Below, in pieces: positions 8,396-17,794 of a DNA stretch of 64,000 bases. The notes under the pieces are model-generated. The model worked only from the letters and a program-made list of their open reading frames with translations. It did no database searches and was not told the origin of the DNA. Source of the stretch: Pirellulales bacterium (lineage in GTDB: Bacteria; Planctomycetota; Planctomycetia; Pirellulales; Lacipirellulaceae). Position numbers and translations under genes: made by a program. The DNA is taken from NCBI GenBank assembly GCA_019636345.1, contig JAHBXQ010000001.1:773985-837984 (forward strand), given 5' to 3'. How positions within the stretch are numbered: position 1 is the stretch's first letter; each line of letters begins with the position of its first letter.

Positions 8396-10420
8396 ATGTC
8401 GACGCGGCTGTGCGTGCCGGTTCGTTGGATGCGGCGTCGAGCGAGGTCGCTGTCGCTGGTTGCGGCGGGCGTCCTGGGGGCTGCGATTCCGCCGGCCTGG
8501 GCGACGGAGCCGGTCGTGATTCAGGTCGACGCGGCGGCGGCCAAGCCGATCAGCCCCGACCTGTTCGGCATCTTCTTCGAGGACATCAACTACGCGGCCG
8601 ACGGCGGACTGTACGCCGAGTTGGTTCAGAACCGTTCGTTCGAGTACCGTCCGACGGAACAACGGGGTTGGAATCCGCTGACTTCGTGGGAGCTCGTCCA
8701 GCGCGGCGGGGGGCGGGGGGCGCTGCACGTCGACGCCGGGCGACCGCTCCATCCGAACAATCCCCACTACGCGGTCGTCGACGTGCAGCACGTCGGCGGC
8801 GGGGTCGGCGTCAGCAACCCAGGCTTCGACGGCATCGTGGTCCGCAAGGGGGCCGCGTACGATCTGTCGCTGTTCGTACGGCAGTTGTACGTCGAGCGAC
8901 GCTGGGGAGGTCCGCCGTTCGGGGCCGACGACGCGTTCTCGCTGACGGCGCAGCTTGAAGACGCCGCCGGCGCCGTCCTGGGCCAGACCACGCTGAGTTA
9001 CTCGGGGACGGACTGGCAGCGGGTCGCCGGCGAAATCGTCGCCGACGCCGATTGCGACGCCGCGCGGTTGGTCGTGCTGTTCTCGACGCAGGGGGGCGCA
9101 GCGATCGACGTCGTGTCGCTCTTTCCGCGCGAGACGTTTCGCGGACGCGCCAACGGATTGCGGAAGGATCTGGCCGAGACGATCGCGGCGCTGGCGCCGA
9201 AGTTCGTGCGGTTTCCCGGCGGGTGTCTGGTGCACGGCAACGGGCTGCCGAACATGTATCGCTGGAAGGACTCGATCGGCCCGATTCACGAGCGGCGCGA
9301 GCAGCCAAACCTGTGGGGCTATCACCAGACGCTCGGGCTGGGGTACTTCGAGTACTTTCAGTTTTGCGAGGACGTCGGCGCCAAGCCGTTGCCTGTCGTG
9401 CCGGCCGGGGTGAGTTGCCAGAACTCGGGGTACACGGCCGGCCGCGGGCAGGAGGGTTTGCCGATGGCCGAAATGGCCGCGTATCTCCAGGAAGTGCTCG
9501 ACCTGATCGAGTGGGCCAACGGCCCCGCGACGTCGGAGTGGGGCGCCAAGCGGGCCGCCGCGGGGCATCCCGACCCGTTCGGGCTCGAGTACCTGGGGGT
9601 CGGCAACGAGGAGCACATCACCCCGGCGTTCGAGGAGCGGTTTCGAGCGATTGAGAAAGTCGTTCGCGAGAAACACCCCGAGATTGTCCTGATCGGCACG
9701 GTCGGACCGACTCACTCGGGCCGGGATTACGACGAGGGATGGCGAATCGCGAACGCGCTCAAGTTGCCGATGGTCGACGAGCACTATTACGAGTCGCCGC
9801 GGTGGTTCGTCGAGAACTTGCAGCGATACGACAAATACGATCGAGCGAAGTCGGCCGTCTACCTCGGCGAGTACGCGGCTCACGATGAAGGCCGCCGGTC
9901 GACGCTGCGTTCGGCTTTGGCCGAGGCGGCGTACTTGACTCACCTGGAGCGGAACGGCGACGTCGTGCGGCTCGCCTCGTACGCCCCGCTGTTGGCGAAG
10001 GAGGGACGCACCCAGTGGCGGCCCGACCTCATCTACTTTTCGAACACGTCGGTTCGACCGACGATCAACTTCGAGGTGCAGAAGCTGTTCGGCGTGAATG
10101 CGGGAGATCGCTGGCTGGCGACGACGGTCGAGGGCGCCGAGTCGGCGGACGTGGCGGTTTCGAGCGTTCAGGACTCGTCCACGGGGGCGATCGTGTTGAA
10201 GATCGTCAATCGGGCCGTCGAGTCGCGGTCGCTGGTCGTTCGCGGAGCGGCGCTCGCCGCAGGCCGGGCGACGTGCACGGTGTTGGCCGGTTCGCCCGAT
10301 GCGGTCAACGGCAGCGACCCGGCCGAGGATCTCAAGCCGACGACGACGGACATCGCCGTCGGACCGTCGTTCGGGTACGAGGCGCCGGCCTCGTCGCTGA
10401 CCGTATTGCGGCTCGAGTGA
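8396..10420 (+). CDS. Secreted GH51 alpha-L-arabinofuranosidase
   Basis: 674 residues from ATG 8396, preceded by a strong ribosome site (ggagcggagg, 8381-8390). An Arg-rich n-region and Ala/Leu h-region end at about AWA-TE (residue 36), indicating export. The catalytic region has the GH51 pattern: LFGIFFEDINYAADGG, VRFPGGCLVHGN, YLGVGNEEH (acid/base Glu405) and VYLGEYAAHDE (nucleophile Glu492), followed by the C-terminal beta-domain. GH51 enzymes release terminal arabinofuranosyl residues from arabinan or arabinoxylan. Residues ~150-260 before the barrel look like a beta-sandwich carbohydrate-binding module. The frame continues upstream through terC as a shadow, which I reject. Confidence 0.92.
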   Translation: MSTRLCVPVRWMRRRARSLSLVAAGVLGAAIPPAWATEPVVIQVDAAAAKPISPDLFGIFFEDINYAADGGLYAELVQNRSFEYRPTEQRGWNPLTSWELVQRGGGRGALHVDAGRPLHPNNPHYAVVDVQHVGGGVGVSNPGFDGIVVRKGAAYDLSLFVRQLYVERRWGGPPFGADDAFSLTAQLEDAAGAVLGQTTLSYSGTDWQRVAGEIVADADCDAARLVVLFSTQGGAAIDVVSLFPRETFRGRANGLRKDLAETIAALAPKFVRFPGGCLVHGNGLPNMYRWKDSIGPIHERREQPNLWGYHQTLGLGYFEYFQFCEDVGAKPLPVVPAGVSCQNSGYTAGRGQEGLPMAEMAAYLQEVLDLIEWANGPATSEWGAKRAAAGHPDPFGLEYLGVGNEEHITPAFEERFRAIEKVVREKHPEIVLIGTVGPTHSGRDYDEGWRIANALKLPMVDEHYYESPRWFVENLQRYDKYDRAKSAVYLGEYAAHDEGRRSTLRSALAEAAYLTHLERNGDVVRLASYAPLLAKEGRTQWRPDLIYFSNTSVRPTINFEVQKLFGVNAGDRWLATTVEGAESADVAVSSVQDSSTGAIVLKIVNRAVESRSLVVRGAALAAGRATCTVLAGSPDAVNGSDPAEDLKPTTTDIAVGPSFGYEAPASSLTVLRLE

Positions 10421-10442
10421 GTCGGCGCCAACCGCGTGCGGC

Positions 10443-11654
10443 TTAGCGGCGATACTCCATGCCGAACTGCAGGCCGTGGTAGAGGAGCGTTTCGCCGTTG
10501 TAGTCGGGGATCGGAAACGCGTTCGCCGCGAGCCCGACGCGGTCGACCACGAGCACTTGGTATCCGGCGCGGAGCGCGAAGCAGGGATTGAGCCGCAGTG
10601 CGAGGGCGGCGCCCGCCTCGCCCGTGAAGGCGGTGTCGGTGAAGTTGCGCTTCGTCCCGGTCGTGACGGAGGTGCTTGCCTCTGAGAATTCGTTCTCAGG
10701 CGTGTCGATGTCGTCGATTGTGTAGACGGTCGTGAACGTGGTGAAGCGCGTACGGACCCGCTGGTTGTTGAGATAGACGCCCGTGTTGGCGAAGGCCTCG
10801 AAGGAGAGCCAGCGGTTAAGATTCCACGCGTCGCGGAACGTGCCGATCTGGAACCCGATGAGGCGGTTGTCGATCATCCTCGTGTCGATTTCGTCGATGA
10901 ACGGACCGCTCGTGCTGGGGCCCGAGACGGGGGGCGAGAGGGCCTTGGCCACGGTCAGCCGGTCTTCCAGGTTCTCGTCGATCTCGACGTACCGCACCCC
11001 GCCGAACACGCGCCACGCGGTTTGCGTGGCGGGGATGAAGTTGATCTCCAGCGAGTTGTAATTGGATTCGTAATCGAAGGTGCGCGTATCGCCGGCAACG
11101 GAGTAGCTGGCGTAGCCGGTGAAGTCGTTCACCCCTTCGTAACCGACCTGCAGCCCGTAGCCGTGGCAATTGTACCCGGTGACGAAGAGGCGGGCCCCGG
11201 CGGCGACGTCGAAGGTGTCGGTGAAGTCGGGCGCCACGCCGGCCAGCGCCGTGAACGGAGCCCAGTCGTTGCGATCGCGGGTGAGCACGATCCCGTCCAG
11301 TTCGACCTGCAGGTGGGGCCCGACGCACCAGTTGTCGCATCGGCCCGGGCCTTCGATGTACGGAAAGAGCGCGGTGTTGCAGCCGCACCGATTGAAGAAG
11401 CCCGCTGCTCCTCCTCCGCCGCAACTGCTGCACGCGGAACCGCTTGCCGGGTACGGGTCGTAGGGGGCGAAGACCTCGGGCGCGGCGACGAGTCCGCCGT
11501 ACGGGGTCGACTCGTACGCCGGCGCCGTCCCCGGGAAGTACTCCTCGGCCGTGACGGCGGAGGAGTCGCCCGTGATCGTCGATTGAGCCCGCCCCGCGGC
11601 GTTCGGCCAGAGGCTGCTCGCGATGGCGGCGGCGAGAACCAGCGATTTCGTCAT
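10443..11654 (-). CDS. Secreted beta-barrel-like protein (BBP7-like, outer membrane)
   Basis: 403 residues with a cleavable signal peptide (MTKSLVLAAAIASSLWP..GRAQS). A Cys/Gly-rich linker follows (SACSSCGGGGAAGFFNRCGCN). The rest is a succession of amphipathic beta-strands with aromatic girdles, typical of outer-membrane barrels, such as YGLQVGYEGVNDF and FALRAGYQVLVVD, ending GLQFGMEYRR. Planctomycetes encode many related proteins (BBP7-like); their function is unknown. It is convergent with the GH51 gene, 22 bp apart, so it may be unrelated to sugar use. The assignment to a named family is from general shape, not from a decisive motif. Confidence 0.7.
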   Translation of the reverse strand: MTKSLVLAAAIASSLWPNAAGRAQSTITGDSSAVTAEEYFPGTAPAYESTPYGGLVAAPEVFAPYDPYPASGSACSSCGGGGAAGFFNRCGCNTALFPYIEGPGRCDNWCVGPHLQVELDGIVLTRDRNDWAPFTALAGVAPDFTDTFDVAAGARLFVTGYNCHGYGLQVGYEGVNDFTGYASYSVAGDTRTFDYESNYNSLEINFIPATQTAWRVFGGVRYVEIDENLEDRLTVAKALSPPVSGPSTSGPFIDEIDTRMIDNRLIGFQIGTFRDAWNLNRWLSFEAFANTGVYLNNQRVRTRFTTFTTVYTIDDIDTPENEFSEASTSVTTGTKRNFTDTAFTGEAGAALALRLNPCFALRAGYQVLVVDRVGLAANAFPIPDYNGETLLYHGLQFGMEYRR

Positions 11655-12048
11655 GCGACCGGTTCTCCGGGAGCGGATGCGGCGTGGGGCGACGGATTGT
11701 ACGGGGCTGCCGGGTGAGCGCGATTGCGCGGCTCTTGCGGAAAGATCGGCCTGCTCTGCGGGGGTGCGTCAGCAGGAAGGCCCAGGCCGGCAAAGTCGCC
11801 CCAGATTCTCGTCCTCAGGATGGCTGGGAAATGAGCGATTGCCTGTCGGGGCGTTCCGGTTGCGCCGGTTGCGGGGTTGGCGCCGGCGGCGGAGCGAGAA
11901 ATCGCCCTGTTTGTCGCCTGGGACGGACGTTGCGTTTCCGCAACGCGGGGTAATGTTTCGCAGGTCCGCATATCTTGCCTGATCGCGCGAACTTCTCGCG
12001 GCGAGGGCCAAACCCCAATCGCGGGCCGACCTCCCCAGGGACCTTGCG
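11655..12048. other. Divergent intergenic region, small hairpin, no gene
   Basis: A 394-bp gap between divergent genes for the beta-barrel protein (minus) and the hydrolase (plus), so it should hold promoters for both. I see no near-consensus promoter. A 7-bp stem with a TTTC loop (cgttgcg / cgcaacg, 11928-11945) is the only clear structure. Confidence 0.4.
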
Positions 12049-13275
12049 ATGAACATGCCCCTCGTACGTGACGCCGCCGCGTGGGCCATTTGGCGCTTGG
12101 CTGCGGCGGCCATGTTGGCCGTCTGCGTGGCTGCCGCCGCCTCGGCCCAGTACTGCACCCCCGACCAATGCGACGAATGCAGTCTCTGCGACATGCGCCT
12201 GGACTGCTGCCACGAGGCCCCCGAGCTGTGGCTGGTCAACACCCGCTGCCTGCCGCGATGCAGCAATCTCGATCAGGCGTTTGAGCGGATTTCGATCAAG
12301 CGCTGGGACCCTTCGTGCCGGCGGTTCGTCGACGAGACGGTCGATTCGTTCATTGCCCAAGAGGCGTCGATGCCGACGCTGTTTTTCGCCCACGGCAACA
12401 CGCTGAAGCACAAGGGAGCGATGGAGCAGTGTTGGCAGGTGTACAACAAGATGCGCTGCTGCCCGGGGCAGAAGCGGCTGGTGTTCTGGTCGTGGCCGGC
12501 TCAGGTCGTTTACAAGCGACCGATCCTGCGGCCTCGAGAATTGGTGCTCAAGAACCTGCGGATCAAGTTCGTGTACTCCGAGTATCAGGGGTACTACATG
12601 GCCAAGTTCCTGGAGCGCATGAGTTACTCGCAGCGGGTGACCGTCGGCGGGCACAGCTACGGCGGCATCATCGCCGCGGCGGCAGGGCATTATCTCGGCG
12701 GCGGCAGCCTTCGGGGGCTCACTCTGGCCGGGGGCTCGCCGACGCTGCATCCTAATTTCCGCATCGCCAACATCTCGGGGGCGTTCGACAACGACGCGAT
12801 GAATCTCGACGGCCGCTACGGCCAGGCGTTCATCGCCGCCGAGAAGGTCCTCAACACCCGCAACAGCACGGACAAAACGCTCGACAACTGGCCGAAGGTG
12901 TCGTTCCGCGGCCGGCGTGCGATCGGGGTCACGGGGATCAACGCGAACTTGCTTGGCGAGCACGCATCGAAGCTGTGCCAAATCACGATGACCCGCGACG
13001 TGGGCCGCAGCCACTACATCGAGCCCCACCTCAGCAGCCGGCGGCTGGTGAATCTGCTTTGCTGCTTCACCTTCCCCGAGTGCACGGCCTGCGCCCTGGC
13101 GAAGAAAGAGGCCGGCGAAGCCCCGTTGGCCGCCGACGCGGCGGACGACGACCAAGTTCCTCGCATGCCCGGCGAATTCGCGGCGGGCAACAGAGAGGGA
13201 CGCGAGCTGGCGATCGACGAGGCCTACGCAGGCGTCGACGGACCGCTGGGGGGGCTGTTCCGCCGCGGGCGATAG
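12049..13275 (+). CDS. Secreted Cys-rich alpha/beta hydrolase
   Basis: 408 residues. A signal peptide (AAAAMLAVCVAAAASAQ) is followed directly by a Cys-rich stretch of about 50 residues with some eleven cysteines (QYCTPDQCDECSLCDMRLDCC and beyond), which likely forms disulfides outside the cytoplasm. The core has an alpha/beta-hydrolase pattern: PTLFFAHGNTLK (oxyanion strand), RLVFWSWPAQ, nucleophile elbow VGGHSYGGIIAA (Ser203) and a late His in GRSHYIEPH. It resembles DUF900-like or esterase proteins; substrate unknown. The C-terminal 60 residues, from about CCFTFPECTACALAKK, hold more Cys and then an acidic tail. It is followed by a good terminator at 13329. Confidence 0.75.
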   Translation: MNMPLVRDAAAWAIWRLAAAAMLAVCVAAAASAQYCTPDQCDECSLCDMRLDCCHEAPELWLVNTRCLPRCSNLDQAFERISIKRWDPSCRRFVDETVDSFIAQEASMPTLFFAHGNTLKHKGAMEQCWQVYNKMRCCPGQKRLVFWSWPAQVVYKRPILRPRELVLKNLRIKFVYSEYQGYYMAKFLERMSYSQRVTVGGHSYGGIIAAAAGHYLGGGSLRGLTLAGGSPTLHPNFRIANISGAFDNDAMNLDGRYGQAFIAAEKVLNTRNSTDKTLDNWPKVSFRGRRAIGVTGINANLLGEHASKLCQITMTRDVGRSHYIEPHLSSRRLVNLLCCFTFPECTACALAKKEAGEAPLAADAADDDQVPRMPGEFAAGNREGRELAIDEAYAGVDGPLGGLFRRGR

Positions 13276-13328
13276 TGGTCTGACGCCGATTGCGGGCGTC
13301 GGATCGCTAACGACAAGTTGAACCGAAT

Positions 13329-13364
13329 GCGGAGCCCCGGCGACCCCGGGGCTCCGCTTTTTTT
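13329..13364 (+). terminator. Rho-independent terminator after the Cys-rich hydrolase
   Basis: A 12-bp perfect stem (GCGGAGCCCCGG / CCGGGGCTCCGC) with a 5-nt loop is followed immediately by seven T residues. It is placed between convergent genes. The T-run is only on the plus-strand side, so it serves the upstream plus gene. Confidence 0.9.
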
Positions 13365-13375
13365 GCGGAACCGAG

Positions 13376-14380
13376 CTACTGCGCCGCAATCGGCTGGCGG
13401 GCGTCGATCGTCGTGAAATAGCCGTTGGTAAGGAAGCTGAGCGTCGCGGTACGGACTTCCTTGTAACGGGCCATAAGCTGGTGGATGCCGCCGACTTGGA
13501 CGAAGTCGCTGGCGCCGGCGAGCTTCGAGGTTTCGATCGTCAGCAAACCGTCGTCGTCGCCGGGGACGCCGGGGAGGTAGCCTTGGTCGTCGCCGCGGCC
13601 GCCGACGATGACCCCGAACTCGAAGTCGGGCGTTGCCAAGCGCTTTTCCAATTCGGGCCAGCCCTTGGTCGGAGCGAGTTCGTCGACCGGTTCTCCCGCG
13701 GCCATCTGCACGATCTTCATGTCGCCGATCCGGTCGGCGATCTCGGCGCCGTGGTTGGGGGGCGAGATCATCACCATCCGCTCGTACGAGACCTCGGGAC
13801 GCATGGCCGGGGTCAATCGCGACATGTCGTACAAGTACCGACGCACGACGATGTTGCCCATGCTGTGGGCGACGAAGCTGATCCGTTTGGTCCCTTCGAG
13901 ATGGCGGACGACGCTGTCGAGCGACGCCGCGAATTCCTCGATCTTGCCCATGGTCGAGGGGTAGCCGAAGTTGACGACGGGGTATCCCCCCTGCTCTTCG
14001 AGGTAATCGGCCAGCCCCTGCATGTAGCCCGGTCCGGCGCCCAGACCGTGGAGCACGATCACCACATGCTCGGGCATGGGGCCGAGGTTCTGCTCGCGCT
14101 TGATCTCCGCGAGCTTCGCCAGACAGGCGTCAAACGACCCGAAGGTGATCCGCGGCCGGCCGGTCGTCAGTTGGATCAGCCGATAGTGGCCGATCAGGGC
14201 GTGTTTTTCGATGCGGTAGTCGTGAAAGGCGACCTCGGTGGACCACACGAACCCGCTGCCGGCGGTGGGGGCGCCGCTCTTGAGGAGCCCGGCGAGAGGG
14301 CCGTCGGCCCGGGCCGCTTGAGCGGCGCCGGCGACGCTTGCGATCCACAAGCACCAGGCAGCGATTCGGAAGCGAGTCAT
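13376..14380 (-). CDS. Secreted alpha/beta hydrolase, lipase-like
   Basis: 334 residues with an N-terminal signal peptide (about 25 residues, ending near AQAARA). The catalytic core shows HVVIVLHGLGAGPGYM (oxyanion region), the nucleophile elbow FVAHSMGNIVVRRYL (Ser173), MISPPNHGAEIAD, an Asp-rich loop (PGVPGDDDGLLTIE) and a late His in VGGIHQLM. This pattern is that of triacylglycerol lipases and acyl-esterases of the LipA/PGAP1-like group. It is probably periplasmic. It converges with the Cys-rich hydrolase gene and is divergent from mnmG. The substrate cannot be predicted. Confidence 0.8.
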   Translation of the reverse strand: MTRFRIAAWCLWIASVAGAAQAARADGPLAGLLKSGAPTAGSGFVWSTEVAFHDYRIEKHALIGHYRLIQLTTGRPRITFGSFDACLAKLAEIKREQNLGPMPEHVVIVLHGLGAGPGYMQGLADYLEEQGGYPVVNFGYPSTMGKIEEFAASLDSVVRHLEGTKRISFVAHSMGNIVVRRYLYDMSRLTPAMRPEVSYERMVMISPPNHGAEIADRIGDMKIVQMAAGEPVDELAPTKGWPELEKRLATPDFEFGVIVGGRGDDQGYLPGVPGDDDGLLTIETSKLAGASDFVQVGGIHQLMARYKEVRTATLSFLTNGYFTTIDARQPIAAQ

Positions 14381-14537
14381 GGCAGCTTTCTGGCAGAAAT
14401 CTTGCCGGAGAGGGGAGGCGCCCGTCTCGAATTCTAGCGGCTGCCGGGGCCCAGCGCAACCTCGATACGGGCAAGCGGCCTTCCCGGTTCAAAGCGCGAC
14501 GCCCGAAAGGCACGAAGCGTCGGCACTATCGAGATGT

Positions 14538-14549
14538 GACAATATTGTC
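14538..14549. promoter_or_regulatory. Perfect 12-bp palindrome upstream of mnmG
   Basis: GACAATATTGTC lies 66 bp before the mnmG start in the divergent region shared with the lipase-like gene. It is AT-rich against GC-rich surroundings and could be an operator, but no second copy was noticed. Confidence 0.3.
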
Positions 14550-14614
14550 TTCGACTCTCGGGAAAGCGGCTCCGACGATTGGCGAGGTCGCTTGCTCAAG
14601 TTACGCTAACCACT

Positions 14615-16495
14615 ATGAACGCCAGCACTTACGAGTTCGACGTGATCGTGATCGGCGCCGGCCATGCCGGGGCCGAGGCGGCGCTGGCTGCGGCGCGGCT
14701 GGGCGCCCGAACGGTCCTGTTGACCGCCAATTGCGACACTGTCGGCCAGATGAGCTGCAACCCCGCGATCGGCGGGGTCGGCAAGGGGCAGATTGTCCGC
14801 GAGATCGACGCCCTGGGGGGCGCCATGGGGCGAGCGATCGACGCGACCGGCATCCAATTTCGGATGCTCAACCGGCGCAAGGGGCCTGCGATGCACGGCC
14901 CTCGGGCTCAGGCCGACAAGAAGCGGTATCAAGCCGAGGTGAAGCGGATCGTCGAGGAGCAGCCCGGGCTGACCTTGAAGCAGGAGATCGTCGAGGACCT
15001 GCTCGTCGAATCGACGGCGGCTTCGACTGCGCGAGAGGGCGCGGACGTCGATCCGGGAGCGTGCGTGCGCCGGATCGTCGGGGTGCGCGTGCGCGGCGAT
15101 GCGAGCTATCGCGCCCGGGCCGTCGTCCTGACCACCGGCACGTTCCTGCAGGCGCTGATGCACACGGGCGAAGCGCAGACCCCCGGCGGCCGCGCCGGCG
15201 AGGGGACCACCGGCGGCATCAGCGCCGCGCTAGCCCGCGAAGGAATACGGCTCGCACGGTTCAAGACCGGCACTCCGCCGCGGCTCAACGGCCGCACGAT
15301 TGACTACGATCGCACCGAGCTGCAGCCGGGGGACGACGTCCCGCAGCCGTTTTCGTTTCTCACCGATCGGCTCGAGGTCGAGCAGCTTCCCTGCCACGTC
15401 ACGTACACGAACGAAGCGGTCCACGAACTGATCCGCGCAAACCTGTCGCGGGCGCCGATGTACAGCGGGCAGGTCAAGTCGAGCGGTCCGCGCTACTGCC
15501 CGTCGATCGAAGACAAAATCGTTCGCTTTGCCGACAAGACGCAGCATCAGTTGTTCCTGGAGCCCGAGGGGCGCGACACCCGCGAGGCGTACGTCAACGG
15601 CGTCTCGACGAGCCTGCCGCGCGACGTGCAGGATGCGATGATGCGATTGATCCCGGGGCTCGAGCGGGCCGAGATCATGCGGTACGGCTACGCGGTCGAG
15701 TACGACTACGCCCCGCCGGATCAGTTGCGGACCAATCTGGAATCGAAGCGCATCGAGGGCTTGTTCTTCGCCGGGCAGATCAACGGCACGACCGGCTACG
15801 AGGAGGCGGGAGCCCAGGGTCTGCTCGCCGGGGCCAACGCGGCGCTGGCCGTCGCGGGACGCGATCCCCTGGTGCTGTCGCGCGAGCAGGCGTACATCGG
15901 CGTGCTGATCGACGACCTCGTGACCGCAGGGGTCGACGAGCCGTACCGCATGTTCACCAGCCGGGCCGAATATCGACTGCTGCTGCGGCAGGACAACGCC
16001 GATCGGCGGCTGACCCCGTTGGCGGCGGAGTTGGGGCTGGCCGAGCCGGAGCGGATCGTCCGGTGGCGCGAGAAGACGCAGCAGATTGACCAGCTTGCCG
16101 CGCTGCTGCAGACCACGCGGCGCGACGGGGCGACGCTCGACAAGATCCTGCGTCGTCCGGAGTCGACGTGGGAGGACGTGGCGCCCTATGTCCCCCGTGC
16201 TGCCGAGTTTTCCCCCGCCGCAATTGATCAGGCGGTGTGGGACGCCAAGTACGCCGGCTACATCGTTCGGCAGGAGGTCGACGTCGAGCGGCAGCGTCGC
16301 CTGGCCTTCAAGCGAATTCCCGCGAGCTTCGACTATCGGCGGCTCGCGCAGTTGCGGGCCGAGGCGCGGGAGAAGTTCGAGCGGGTCCGCCCGGTCGATC
16401 TCGCCCAAGCGAGTCGCATCAGCGGGATCACCCCCGCGGACATCGCCCTGGTGATGGTCCACCTTGACGCCAAGTCGCCGGCGGCGAGTTCGTGA
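14615..16495 (+). CDS. mnmG: tRNA uridine-5-carboxymethylaminomethyl modification enzyme MnmG (GidA)
   Basis: 626 residues from ATG 14615. With MnmE it installs the carboxymethylaminomethyl group on the wobble uridine of several tRNAs, using FAD, NADH and methylene-tetrahydrofolate. Seen are the FAD dinucleotide motif ([19 protein letters not shown]), the conserved [13 protein letters not shown], the second catalytic-Cys region [30 protein letters not shown] and [17 protein letters not shown]. The C-terminal MnmE-binding helical domain is present ([17 protein letters not shown]). Full length. mnmE is not in the window. Upstream ORF extension to 14579 lacks homology to the family N-terminus. 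Confidence 0.96.
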   Translation: MNASTYEFDVIVIGAGHAGAEAALAAARLGARTVLLTANCDTVGQMSCNPAIGGVGKGQIVREIDALGGAMGRAIDATGIQFRMLNRRKGPAMHGPRAQADKKRYQAEVKRIVEEQPGLTLKQEIVEDLLVESTAASTAREGADVDPGACVRRIVGVRVRGDASYRARAVVLTTGTFLQALMHTGEAQTPGGRAGEGTTGGISAALAREGIRLARFKTGTPPRLNGRTIDYDRTELQPGDDVPQPFSFLTDRLEVEQLPCHVTYTNEAVHELIRANLSRAPMYSGQVKSSGPRYCPSIEDKIVRFADKTQHQLFLEPEGRDTREAYVNGVSTSLPRDVQDAMMRLIPGLERAEIMRYGYAVEYDYAPPDQLRTNLESKRIEGLFFAGQINGTTGYEEAGAQGLLAGANAALAVAGRDPLVLSREQAYIGVLIDDLVTAGVDEPYRMFTSRAEYRLLLRQDNADRRLTPLAAELGLAEPERIVRWREKTQQIDQLAALLQTTRRDGATLDKILRRPESTWEDVAPYVPRAAEFSPAAIDQAVWDAKYAGYIVRQEVDVERQRRLAFKRIPASFDYRRLAQLRAEAREKFERVRPVDLAQASRISGITPADIALVMVHLDAKSPAASS

Positions 16496-16646
16496 GTTAG
16501 GGCGTTTTCGGCAGTTCAGGGCGGGAGGAAGACCGCAACGGGCATCGCCGACAACGGGCTTCGGCGCGGCAAAAAAATCGATGTTCGCTCCCCTGGAATT
16601 GGCGTAAGTTTAATTGGATCAACGTGTTAGGTCGAATCAAGCGATG

Positions 16647-16674
16647 TTGACTCGATTGCCGGCGCCGTTATAAT
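16647..16674 (+). promoter_or_regulatory. Near-consensus sigma-70 promoter of the HTH-receiver gene
   Basis: TTGACT at 16647-16652, a 16-bp spacer, then a perfect TATAAT at 16669-16674. This is the best vegetative promoter I found in the window. Transcription would begin near 16681, leaving about 345 nt before the ATG at 17025. Confidence 0.7.
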
Positions 16675-17024
16675 TCCCGCAGTTGGCAAGCCAGGAAAAC
16701 CTGGAAGACACGGAGGACGTTGCCGTCTGAACAGCTTTGCACCTTTGCGGTGTCGGGCGTGATTTCCGGAGTTTACGCATCCCAGGTCCCCTGGGGGCGT
16801 TTTCTCGCAGTCGGCAGGGACGACCGCTGTCTTTTTGGGTTCGGAACTTGTTGGTTCTTGACCTGGTTGCGGCAACCGCCGCTCGCCGGTCCGCCTTCGC
16901 GGCAGGGATCGTGCCGGCGTCAGTCGGCGTGAGAGCGAGTTCGCGTTCCCCCCCGGCGGATCCCACGCCAGACCGGTGCACACCCGCGCCCCAACCATCG
17001 GCTAAGGAGAGAGGTGGTTTCACC
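16675..17024 (+). other. Long untranslated leader of the HTH-receiver gene
   Basis: About 345 nt between the predicted start of transcription and the coding start, with no convincing small gene. It holds several short potential hairpins, for example CCAGGaaaaCCTGG near 16690 and CCCAGG/CCCTGGG near 16781-16796. It ends in a strong ribosome site (aaggagagaggtgg, ~17004). The leader could host post-transcriptional control, but no known riboswitch motif is recognised. The part from 16496 to 16646, upstream of the promoter, shows nothing else. Confidence 0.45.
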
Positions 17025-17606
17025 ATGAAGACCGTATTCACCACCGGCGAAGCGGCGAAGATCTGCAAGGTCAGCCAGCAAACGATTATTCGCTGTTTCG
17101 ATTCGGGGCAACTCAAGGGGTTTCGCGTCCCCGGCAGCCGGTTTCGCCGCATCCCCCGCGACCAGTTGTACACCTTCATGCGGGACAACGGGATCCCGAC
17201 CGACGCCCTGGACAGCGGCAAGCGCAAGGTGCTGGTCGTCGACGACGACGAGGATCTCGTCGAGTTGATCTGCGACGCCCTGGAACGCGACGGGCGATTC
17301 GACGTCCGGAGCGTCAACAACGGCTTCGGCGCCGGGATGTTGATCAAGGAGTTTCGGCCTGACATGGTCGTGCTCGACGTCATGCTGCCGGACATCAACG
17401 GCAAGGAAGTCTGCACGCTGGTCCGCAGCGACAGCACCATGGACGACGTGCGGATCATCTGCATCTCGGGCATGGTCGAGGCCGACAAGGTGCAGGCCCT
17501 GCGCGACGCGGGGGCCAACGACTTCATGCAGAAGCCGTTCGACGTCGATCATCTCATCGACCGCATGTGCCAGCTCTTGGAGCTGGAAAGCGCCCCGATG
17601 AAGTAA
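17025..17606 (+). CDS. Response regulator with N-terminal excisionase-type HTH and C-terminal receiver
   Basis: 193 residues. Residues 1-58 form a MerR/excisionase-like helix-turn-helix (FTTGEAAKICKVSQQTIIRCFDSGQLKGFRVPGSRFRRIP), interrupted here only by my notation. Residues 67-190 are a CheY-like receiver with acidic cluster Asp73-75, phosphoacceptor Asp118 (MVVLDVMLPD) and the conserved Lys in FMQKPF. DNA-binding domain first and receiver second is the reverse of OmpR/NarL regulators. The start is fixed by a strong ribosome site. A soluble histidine kinase follows 188 bp later on the same strand and may be its partner. Targets unknown. Confidence 0.88.
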   Translation: MKTVFTTGEAAKICKVSQQTIIRCFDSGQLKGFRVPGSRFRRIPRDQLYTFMRDNGIPTDALDSGKRKVLVVDDDEDLVELICDALERDGRFDVRSVNNGFGAGMLIKEFRPDMVVLDVMLPDINGKEVCTLVRSDSTMDDVRIICISGMVEADKVQALRDAGANDFMQKPFDVDHLIDRMCQLLELESAPMK

Positions 17607-17794
17607 CGCCGGCTCGGGGAGTTTGACGCTTCATTCACCGCAGAGGGCACAGGGACCGCGAGTCGCCGAAGGCTCATGCGACGGCGTCTCGTCGAGCGTC
17701 GGTGCGTTCGGCTCAGGCGCGTCTCGGGGCATTTCTTCCCGTCCTCGGCGGCGGAGTCCCTTCTGTCTGCGGTTCCTTCGACGACGCGACTGCC

